Positions 1 through 5,465 of a stretch of 6,209 bases of DNA are shown piece by piece; within the stretch, counting starts at the first letter, position 1; every line of letters starts with the position of its first letter. The translations under genes were made by a program, and so were the position numbers. This stretch comes from Verrucomicrobiia bacterium (lineage in GTDB: Bacteria; Verrucomicrobiota; Verrucomicrobiia; Limisphaerales; Palsa-1400): contig JAICXV010000148.1 in the NCBI GenBank assembly GCA_025934545.1, positions 1-6,209 of the forward strand, read 5' to 3'. The notes beneath the pieces are model-generated. The model was not told the DNA's origin. It made no database searches and saw only the letters and a list, made by a program, of their open reading frames with translations.

Positions 1-2
1 GA

Positions 3-30
3 GATGCATTGCCTGAACTTGCAATGCATC
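3..30. repeat. Perfect 10-bp inverted repeat (hairpin) at left edge
   Basis: The arms GATGCATTGC (3-12) and GCAATGCATC (21-30) are exact reverse complements separated by an 8-nt loop. As RNA this would form a stable 10-bp stem on either strand. There is no T-run following it on the plus strand, and on the minus strand only two bases remain in the window, so an intrinsic terminator cannot be confirmed. It lies beyond the last minus-strand stop codon of the left region (95-97), so it could mark the end of that transcription unit. It could equally be a dispersed genomic repeat or a protein-binding site. The structure is certain; the function is unknown. Confidence 0.6.
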
Positions 31-68
31 GTGCTCGCTCTGCTGTGAGGCATCCGAGCTCATACTGG

Positions 69-85
69 CAACACTCGACGTGTTG
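69..85. repeat. Small inverted repeat, 6-bp arms
   Basis: CAACAC (69-74) and GTGTTG (80-85) are reverse complements with a 5-nt loop. The repeat begins 9 nt past the minus-strand stop codon at 95-97, where a terminator hairpin for a minus-strand transcript would sit. However, it lacks a following U-tract in that direction and has a modest stem. A 6-bp repeat can occur by chance in a window of this size. Confidence 0.3.
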
Positions 86-94
86 AACATAACT

Positions 95-478
95 TCACAT
101 TCGACGTCCGAACTTTTTGCCCTCTGCGCCTTCGACCGAGCCGGGACGCATTGGAACGGTTCCATTTATACCATCGGGGAAGACCCTGATGCGAACGGTT
201 TCTGGCAGCAAAGACTCCAATTCAGGTGTAGGACGGATACCGACAAAAGACAGTAATGTGCTCAAGAAATCGAGGCCGGCGCGTGGATTCTCCTGCGAGT
301 CAGCGCCGGCCCCGTTGTAGACGACGGAAAACTCCAGCTAAACATGACCGTTGCCAGCGATGGATTGGCCCGAGTCATCGCCGGAGTGTTTCCACCGCCA
401 ATCTCCGTGCAAAAAGCGCAGCGGCAACCTGTTTTTCCAGCTCAGAGAAAGTGCCGATGCAGACGAGCCTCCGGCCCG
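95..478 (-). pseudogene. Possible degraded coding remnant downstream of the response regulator
   Basis: No intact gene is recognisable in the left 478 bases. On the minus strand the reading frame of the response regulator stays readable after its stop (479-481): 46 codons to an in-frame TAG (338-340), then 80 further codons to TGA (95-97). The second block looks like protein. It has a hydrophobic stretch LDFLSTLLSFVGI, a beta-like VRIRVFPDG, and first codon positions rich in G. It has no convincing start codon: the only ATGs are two near its C-terminus. A single CAG-to-TAG change could explain the interruption. In another minus frame, two 38-codon ORFs (491-375 and 378-262) overlap by ATGA, which resembles translational coupling, but their products are unrecognised. 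Alternatives are an untranslated 3' region with chance open frames, or a sequencing error joining two frames. I cannot assign a family, and this may not be coding at all. Confidence 0.22.
274..311. repeat. GC-rich 9-bp inverted repeat
   Basis: GGCCGGCGC (274-282) and GCGCCGGCC (303-311) are exact reverse complements flanking a 20-nt loop. It lies inside the possible coding remnant on the minus strand. A 9-bp all-GC stem would be stable in RNA, but there is no adjacent U-tract. It may simply reflect Ala/Gly/Arg codons in a GC-rich stretch. Confidence 0.35.
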
Positions 479-937
479 TCACCGTGAGCATTTGTGAGTG
501 CGATCCAGACGGGGACGTTGGGCCGTCTCCCAAAAAGCTTTGATCAATCGCAATACGCGCGTGAGTTCCTCGAGCGTGCGCGGTTTTTCAAAGAAGGCAT
601 TGATGCCAAGGTCGTAGGCGCGGCGGACGTCCTCGTCTTGTGATGATGCCGACAACATAACAGTTGGCACCACGCGACAGGTAGCATGGCCTTTGACCCA
701 TTCGAGAACCTCAAGGCCGGTTTTGCGCGGCATCTTCAAATCGAGGAGCAGCCAGTCGGGGAAAGGAAACTCGTCGCGGTTCTGGAATTTGTTGCACCCT
801 TCCAGGTAGTCGATGGCTTCTTCTCCGTCACGAACGATGAAGAAATCATTAAGTCCGATTTGGGCGAAGGAGCGCCTGTAGAAAAACGCCTGACTTTCAT
901 CATCTTCGGCCACAAGGACAAATTCGTTAAAGGGCAT
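479..937 (-). CDS. Stand-alone response regulator receiver protein (CheY/Rcp1-like)
   Basis: This is a cytoplasmic phosphotransfer protein of 152 residues, made of a single receiver domain with no DNA-binding or enzymatic output domain. The acidic pocket is E11-D12-D13, the phospho-acceptor is D66 in LLLDLKMP, the switch Ser is S96 in VMLSAS, the switch aromatic is F115 and the conserved Lys is K118 in FFEKP. All catalytic positions are therefore intact. The extra loop before the Asp strand (about residues 47-60, acidic and aromatic) is typical of the Rcp1-type receivers that pair with phytochrome-like or PAS histidine kinases. No kinase lies in the window, so the phosphodonor is unknown. The ATG start is preceded on the minus strand by a weak purine-rich GAGGCGGA (948-955) about 10 nt upstream. 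The last 12 or so residues (basic, Cys-containing) extend past the normal final helix. The gene is divergent from the SNF2 gene across 277 bp. Output is presumably by protein-protein contact. Confidence 0.93.
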   Translation of the reverse strand: MPFNEFVLVAEDDESQAFFYRRSFAQIGLNDFFIVRDGEEAIDYLEGCNKFQNRDEFPFPDWLLLDLKMPRKTGLEVLEWVKGHATCRVVPTVMLSASSQDEDVRRAYDLGINAFFEKPRTLEELTRVLRLIKAFWETAQRPRLDRTHKCSR

Positions 938-1092
938 ATCGCAACATTCCGCCTCGCACTAGCGTGGCAATGCGCAAACTCGCGGCGATTTTTTATCGGG
1001 GATTGCTTCAGTCGCCAGATCACGCGTAAGGAATCCGTGAAGGAGCCACGGTTTGCCACCGTCATCGTGGGCAGGGGACATCCGTTAGTGGG

Positions 1093-1106
1093 CTATTCGT
1101 GAATAG
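1093..1106. promoter_or_regulatory. Palindrome CTATTC-GT-GAATAG, candidate operator
   Basis: Two perfect 6-bp arms flank a 2-bp centre, the size of a typical dimeric regulator site. It lies in the divergent intergenic region, about 110 bp before the SNF2 start and 155 bp before the response-regulator start. Its GTGAA (1099-1103) recurs exactly 11 bp later (1110-1114), about one helical turn. Sequence and position support an operator, but no binding protein is identified. Confidence 0.35.
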
Positions 1107-1107
1107 T

Positions 1108-1127
1108 TTGTGAAGAATTGTTCATAA
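1108..1127. promoter_or_regulatory. Imperfect 20-bp palindrome, candidate operator
   Basis: The segment TTGTGAAGAATTGTTCATAA matches its own reverse complement at 16 of 20 positions, centred on AATT with TGAA/TTCA flanks. It begins one base after the preceding palindrome, so the two together form a compact 35-bp region of dyad symmetry. This arrangement is common where a regulator controls two divergent genes. It is AT-rich, so some symmetry is expected by chance. Confidence 0.3.
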
Positions 1128-1214
1128 GTTATGCCCAGTTTGTTGGCTTTTGGAATTGACCTTCCGCCCAGAGTGTGACGAGATATTACGCCTTTAGCTC
1201 GGCCCCAACCAACC

Positions 1215-4200
1215 ATGTCAAAAAGCGTTCCAAAAACCGGTTTTATCAGCCGGTCGGGAAACACGACGAAGTATGATGCGCATCATACTGTGTTGGCCAA
1301 GACATACGGGGCCCAGGCAGATTTGCGCCGGGAACTGGCCGATTCCAAGGCGGCCGTGCAGGAGCGCACTGATATACTAAAGATTTTCGCCGATTGCTCC
1401 GACTCGCAACGAGCATGGCTACTACTGGAAGATTATTTCACCAAACTGCAGCTATCGCGGAAGGACTTTTCCGGCCAGGATTGGTGGCCGCGTTTGATGT
1501 CGACCCAGGGGCAGAAGCGACTCGAAGAAACCGCTATCTTATTTCTGCGGGCCAATCGTCCGCTGCCGACCGAATTGCAGCCGCACGCAAATCTTGCGCG
1601 GTTCGCGGAAATTGAAGCGGCGGAAGAAGAGAAAAAATTGGTCGATCAATTGGAGCATTGGCTATATCCGCCAACCCATACGCACCTCGATTCACCGCGC
1701 GCCGCCCTGCGGGTTGTGTGCGAACCGGTGGCCCTGGCCGAACAGCCGTCGCTGCATGGTTTATCCGTTACGTTCCATATTTTTCGCCAGCGCACAGGTG
1801 AGAAAATAAAAACGCTCGGCGAAGTGGTTGACCTAACGACGCGCGCCGCCCACGAACAGGAACTATTTCCGCCGCTAGATTGGGAATTCATTCAATGGCT
1901 GGCCGAAACGCACGCGGATCCGGAAGGATTGTGGGACAAATTTATTTTGACCGGTCTCGATCTGTTGCAATGGCTTGTCCGTTGGGGCGACAAATCGCGG
2001 CTGCAAATGGCCGGGGTCCATTCAGCGGTTAACTTCCAGGGCAACCTCGCCGAACTGAAACCGCATCTCGAAACCATCGACGACGAACTGACTTTTACTC
2101 ATCGACTCGTTTTACCAAATGGCGACGCACATCCGCTGAACGCGGCAAAATTTTTCGGTGGCCAGCCTCCGATCGCGTTGATCAACGATACGTTCTATCT
2201 GCTTCGCGCCGCGCCGCCCGCCGATTTATTGAATGCCTGGGCGGGCAAAGGCGGTCTTGCCGTCAGCAAATTGAGCCGACGCCTTTTAACGAAACTCCGT
2301 AAAACGGAATCCAACGACGGAGTCGATTGGGAACAATTATGCGTGGTTCACAAAGCTAAACCGCGTTTCACTTTTGAACTGGAAGACAACGTCGTCCGCC
2401 TGCGGCTTCTCGCGCAAAGCGAGCGCGATCAATCGCAATGGCATTGGAATGGTCACGATTGGGCGCAAGACAACGAACGCGTCAAACTGGACAGTAAACC
2501 GGAAATCCTCGACGACCCGCGCCTGGACCCGGCTGTTTATTGGTTGCGCCGATTGGACTGGTTTACACCTGAGCCCGGCCTGTGGGTTGGCGATGCCAAT
2601 GAAAATTCGCTGCAGGTTTTGGCCAATGCATGGCCGACCAAACCCGACCAGGCTGACTACCTTGGCAATCCTCCGTTTCACCGTCTGTTCCTCGCTCCGC
2701 GAGCACTGCGCCCGAAATTGTTGGTCAAAGGCAGCGGCATCGATTGGTTTTCAATTTCCGCAGAATGGGAAGCAGAAGGCATGCGGTTGAGTCCCGCCGA
2801 CCTGCAACGGCTCGCCAGTGCGACCGGCCGGTTTATCAAACTGCCCGACGCTGGTTGGGTCGAGCTCGATGCCGCTGCTGTCCAGGCCGCGCATGAAGCG
2901 ATGGCTGACCTGGGTGTCGACGGGCTTTTTACTGTGCCGCAAAAACTCGGCTTCGAACAAGCGGCGCATCTGGATGAAACCGGACTGCGAAAATTCGGTG
3001 ACACTCCGGAAGCACAGGCACTTCGCCGCAGCCTCGCCGAATTCAGCGGAATTCCCGAAACAGATTTACCGCCGGGCTTGCGCGCGGAAATGCGTCCTTA
3101 TCAAAAGGAAGGTTTCAATTTCCTGTGTCATCTCAGCCGTCACAAGCTGGGTGGCATTCTCGCCGACGACATGGGTTTGGGCAAAACGTTGCAAACGTTG
3201 ACGTGGTTGGAATGGTCGCGCACACAGCAAAAAGAGAAAAAACCCGCGCTTGTCATCTGCCCGGCATCCGTTTTGCACAACTGGCGCCGTGAAGCGAACC
3301 GTTTCACGCCACAGATGAAAGTCCTGGTTCTCGAGAGCGGCGCGGCCCGACATAACTTGCGCAATCAAATTCCCGAATATGATTTGATTGTCACCAATTA
3401 CGCGCTGTTGCGGCGCGATTTGGAAGCGCTGCAAAAATTCTCATTCCGCGCGGTTGTGTTGGATGAAGCGCAGTTCATCAAAAATCCCGACGCGCAAATC
3501 ACTTTATCCGTTAAACAACTTCCTTCCGACCAACGCCTCGCCCTCACCGGCACGCCGCTGGAAAACCGGTTGCTCGATCTCTGGAGTATTGTCGATTTCG
3601 TCCAGCCGGGTTACCTCGGCAATCAGCAAAAGTTTTCCGAAAAATACGAGCCCAAAGGCGAAAACGCCGCCGACGAACAACGCATCGCTCGCCGCCGGCT
3701 CGCTTCGAAACTTCGTCCGTTGCTGTTGCGCCGCTTGAAAAAAGAAGTCGCCGCCGATTTGCCCGACCGCATCGAGCAACGCCGCGACTGCGAACTGGGC
3801 GAAGCCCAGCGCAAACTTTATCTCGCCGAACTTCGCCGCAGCCGCGAGCAGGTCATGGATGCCGTCAACGAGAAGGGCCTTGGCCGCAGCACCATTCATG
3901 TCCTCGCCGCGCTCACGCGTCTGCGCCAAATCTGCTGCCATCCGCAGCTCGTCAACAACGACTCTGAGTCCGGCAAGACCGATACTTTTTTTGAATTGCT
4001 GGAGCCGTTGCTCGCCGAAAAACAAAAAGTTCTCGTCTTCAGCCAGTTCGTCCAGATGCTGCGCATCCTGGAAAAGGAATGTCAGACGCGCCAGATCAGG
4101 ACGCACATCCTGACCGGCGAAACCAAAGATCGCTCGCAGGTCACGCAAGCGTTCCAGGACGATGCTAACGGTTGTGTGTTTTTGCTCAGCCTTCGCGCTG

Positions 4201-4478
4201 CCGGCACCGGTCTTAATTTGACTAACGCCAGCTACGTCGTTCTTTACGATCCGTGGTGGAACCCAGCCGTCGAAGCACAGGCGATCGACCGTTCCCATCG
4301 CATCGGTCAGACTAGGACGGTCAATGCCTATCGCTTGATCGCGCCGGGCACCGTCGAAGAAAAAATCTGGGACCTCCAACAACGCAAAGCCCAGACCATC
4401 GCCGACGTCCTCGGTGAACAGGGCTTCGCGCAAAACCTTTCGCAGACGGATTTGGAATATCTGTTCTCAGAAGACTAA
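1215..4478 (+). CDS. SNF2-family DNA-dependent ATPase / helicase-like translocase
   Basis: This is a 1087-residue superfamily-2 motor protein predicted to translocate on double-stranded DNA using ATP in the cytoplasm. The C-terminal half has every SNF2 motif: the motor start MRPYQKEG (626-633), Walker A DDMGLGKT (651-658), motif II DEAQ (750-753), motif III ALTGTPLEN (776-784), CHPQL (908-912), the RecA-2 strand KVLVFSQF (938-945), motif V SLRAAGTGLNL (992-1002) and motif VI QAIDRSHRIGQ (1022-1032) with its arginine fingers. It ends with the usual EEKI...LQQRKA helix. The first ~620 residues have no named domain I can place, except a GSGIDWFSIS segment (506-515) typical of the associated region in bacterial SNF2 proteins. 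Only three scattered Cys (61, 169, 376) occur there up to residue 400, so the SWIM zinc finger seen in many relatives is not visible. The ATG is the only good start before an in-frame TGA at 1176-1178. GTG 1290 and TTG 1293 are weaker alternatives. The precise target is unknown, and neighbours do not suggest defence or repair. Confidence 0.93.
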   Translation: MSKSVPKTGFISRSGNTTKYDAHHTVLAKTYGAQADLRRELADSKAAVQERTDILKIFADCSDSQRAWLLLEDYFTKLQLSRKDFSGQDWWPRLMSTQGQKRLEETAILFLRANRPLPTELQPHANLARFAEIEAAEEEKKLVDQLEHWLYPPTHTHLDSPRAALRVVCEPVALAEQPSLHGLSVTFHIFRQRTGEKIKTLGEVVDLTTRAAHEQELFPPLDWEFIQWLAETHADPEGLWDKFILTGLDLLQWLVRWGDKSRLQMAGVHSAVNFQGNLAELKPHLETIDDELTFTHRLVLPNGDAHPLNAAKFFGGQPPIALINDTFYLLRAAPPADLLNAWAGKGGLAVSKLSRRLLTKLRKTESNDGVDWEQLCVVHKAKPRFTFELEDNVVRLRLLAQSERDQSQWHWNGHDWAQDNERVKLDSKPEILDDPRLDPAVYWLRRLDWFTPEPGLWVGDANENSLQVLANAWPTKPDQADYLGNPPFHRLFLAPRALRPKLLVKGSGIDWFSISAEWEAEGMRLSPADLQRLASATGRFIKLPDAGWVELDAAAVQAAHEAMADLGVDGLFTVPQKLGFEQAAHLDETGLRKFGDTPEAQALRRSLAEFSGIPETDLPPGLRAEMRPYQKEGFNFLCHLSRHKLGGILADDMGLGKTLQTLTWLEWSRTQQKEKKPALVICPASVLHNWRREANRFTPQMKVLVLESGAARHNLRNQIPEYDLIVTNYALLRRDLEALQKFSFRAVVLDEAQFIKNPDAQITLSVKQLPSDQRLALTGTPLENRLLDLWSIVDFVQPGYLGNQQKFSEKYEPKGENAADEQRIARRRLASKLRPLLLRRLKKEVAADLPDRIEQRRDCELGEAQRKLYLAELRRSREQVMDAVNEKGLGRSTIHVLAALTRLRQICCHPQLVNNDSESGKTDTFFELLEPLLAEKQKVLVFSQFVQMLRILEKECQTRQIRTHILTGETKDRSQVTQAFQDDANGCVFLLSLRAAGTGLNLTNASYVVLYDPWWNPAVEAQAIDRSHRIGQTRTVNAYRLIAPGTVEEKIWDLQQRKAQTIADVLGEQGFAQNLSQTDLEYLFSED
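1270..1289. promoter_or_regulatory. Perfect 20-bp palindrome inside the SNF2 5' coding region
   Basis: AGTATGATGC (1270-1279) is followed directly by its exact reverse complement GCATCATACT (1280-1289). The palindrome covers codons 19-25 (Lys-Tyr-Asp-Ala-His-His-Thr), 55 bp after the annotated ATG. If translation instead began at GTG 1290 or TTG 1293, the palindrome would sit immediately before the start. A dimeric regulator site, or an mRNA hairpin limiting translation, are both possible. The symmetry is seen directly; the role is inferred. Confidence 0.45.
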
Positions 4479-4485
4479 CGCGACT

Positions 4486-4536
4486 GACAGTTTGACTTAG
4501 GGATAGGCGCGCAGCATCGTTCTGACAGAAACTGTC
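4486..4536 (+). repeat. Overlapping inverted and direct repeats before the aldo/keto reductase
   Basis: The 60-bp spacer after the SNF2 stop contains GACAGTTT (4486-4493) and its exact complement AAACTGTC (4529-4536), 35 nt apart. The motif CTGACAG occurs twice in direct orientation (4484-4490 and 4522-4528). The second copy can form a tight hairpin, GACAG-AAA-CTGTC (4524-4536), with the same 3' arm. The two foldings are therefore mutually exclusive. This resembles a small leader switch or a paired protein-binding site, but no T-tract makes it an intrinsic terminator. It ends just before the upstream candidate ATG at 4539. Confidence 0.35.
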
Positions 4537-4562
4537 GCATGAGTCGAACACGAGTCGCGATT

Positions 4563-5465
4563 ATGAAACTTCCACGCCGCACATTCCTCAAACAATCCGC
4601 TCTTGGCGCCGGCGCGCTTCTGCTCGGCGCCGAATTCGCCAGTGCGAAGAATCCTTACTTTGATCCTTACGAACGTTTGACCCTGGGTGAAACCGGCCTG
4701 AAGGTCAGCCGACTTTGTCTTGGCACGGGCATGAAAGGTTCGAAGCGGCAGTCGAACCAGACGCGATTAGGCAAAGAAAAGTTCAGCGAACTCATTCGCG
4801 GCGCTTACGACCGCGGAATTCGCGTTTACGACCTGGCCGATCTTTACGGATCGCATCCTTATATTGTGCCGGCGTTGAAAGGTATTCCGCGCGACAGATA
4901 CATTTTGTTTTCAAAGATTTGGTTTCGACCCGGTGGTATTCCCGAGAACGAACGACCAGATGCGGACGTTGTCGTGCAACGCTTCCTCAAGGAAATCGGC
5001 ACAGATTACATCGATCTTGTGCTGCTGCACTGCTGCACCGCTGTTAGCTGGGATACGGATTTGAAGAAGCAAATGGAGATCATGGATAAGTTGAAACAGA
5101 AGGGCGTGATTCGCGCGCACGGCGTTTCGTGTCATTCGATGGAAGCTTTGGAAACCGCCGCGGCCGAGCCGTGGGTGGATTCCGTTCATTTGCGAATCAA
5201 TCCTTACGGCATGAGCATGGACGGACCGGTGGAAAAAGTTGTTCCGATCATCAAAAAAATCCACGGCGCGAAGAAAGGTGTGGTCGGCATGAAAATCGTC
5301 GGCGAAGGTAAATTGCGCAACGATCCGGAGAAGCGGCAGGAGTCGATCAAGTTCGCGCTGCAGTCCGGGATCGTGGACGTGCTCAACGTCGGCTTCGAAA
5401 GTCTCGCCGAGATTGATGACTTCGCCGCGATGGTAAAGAAAGTGCCGCGCCAGTCTGTTGCGTAA
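4563..5465 (+). CDS. Tat-exported aldo/keto reductase
   Basis: This is a predicted NAD(P)H-dependent oxidoreductase of the aldo/keto reductase superfamily, 300 residues from the chosen start. The N-terminus is a twin-arginine signal: PRRTFLK (residues 4-10), a hydrophobic ALGAGALLLG core and an Ala-Ser-Ala cleavage site ending at residue 28. The mature part has the TIM-barrel opening LGETGLKVSRLCLGTG and the full catalytic tetrad: D90 and Y95 in DLADLYG, K118 in LFSKIWF and H156 in LLHCC. The C-terminal GVVGMKIVGEGKL and VLNVGFESLAEIDD segments match the cofactor-side end of the barrel. I chose ATG 4563 because it puts the twin arginines at positions 5-6. ATG 4539, in the same frame, adds eight residues and is the main alternative. 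Neither has a clear ribosome-binding site. The substrate is unknown. The gene follows the SNF2 gene on the same strand with an 84-bp gap, and its stop abuts the stop of the convergent MBL gene. Confidence 0.9.
   Translation: MKLPRRTFLKQSALGAGALLLGAEFASAKNPYFDPYERLTLGETGLKVSRLCLGTGMKGSKRQSNQTRLGKEKFSELIRGAYDRGIRVYDLADLYGSHPYIVPALKGIPRDRYILFSKIWFRPGGIPENERPDADVVVQRFLKEIGTDYIDLVLLHCCTAVSWDTDLKKQMEIMDKLKQKGVIRAHGVSCHSMEALETAAAEPWVDSVHLRINPYGMSMDGPVEKVVPIIKKIHGAKKGVVGMKIVGEGKLRNDPEKRQESIKFALQSGIVDVLNVGFESLAEIDDFAAMVKKVPRQSVA

Larger units (their letters stand above)
938..1214. promoter_or_regulatory. Divergent intergenic region between response regulator and SNF2 gene
   Basis: These 277 bases separate two divergently transcribed genes and must carry the 5' signals for both. 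I see no credible coding frame; the ORFs crossing it are antisense or frame-shifted shadows of the regulator. The stretch 1093-1160 is AT-richer than its surroundings and holds two adjacent palindromes. A -35-like TTGACC lies at 1156-1161 toward the SNF2 gene, but no good -10 occurs at standard spacing (GATATT at 1182-1187 is 20 bp away), so I do not assign a promoter. No Shine-Dalgarno sequence precedes the SNF2 ATG (CCCCAACCAACC). Confidence 0.5.

Noticed and set aside
117..543. Two plus-strand small open frames (117-320 and 256-543)
   Set aside because: Their products are low-complexity, Ser/Arg/Pro-rich and unrecognised. They oppose the more protein-like minus-strand frame, and the second runs into the response regulator gene antisense.
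736..1065. A 109-codon minus-strand open frame overlapping the response regulator start
   Set aside because: It is a frame-shifted shadow of the regulator. The true frame shows the receiver motifs in order, and this one shows none.
686..1102. A 138-codon plus-strand open frame
   Set aside because: Most of it is the exact antisense of the response regulator, whose catalytic residues are all intact on the other strand. The remainder crosses the intergenic region without a recognisable domain.
1156..1187. Sigma-70-like promoter (TTGACC ... GATATT) for the SNF2 gene
   Set aside because: The spacer is 20 bp, outside the usual 16-18, and the -10 match is only 4 of 6, so it is not called as a promoter.
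3030..3060. Two closely spaced GAATTC sites resembling a repeat
   Set aside because: They fall in the SNF2 coding frame (Glu-Phe / Gly-Ile codons) and are short enough to be chance.
3504..4433. A 309-codon open frame on the minus strand
   Set aside because: It lies wholly antisense to the conserved SNF2 motor motifs. Its Ala/Phe/Gly-rich product matches no family I recognise, as expected for a shadow of a GC-biased gene.
1215..4478. SNF2 gene as part of a phage-defence island (for example DISARM-like)
   Set aside because: No methylase, nuclease, phospholipase-D-like or other defence partner is present within the window, and the flanking genes are a receiver protein and metabolic-type enzymes.
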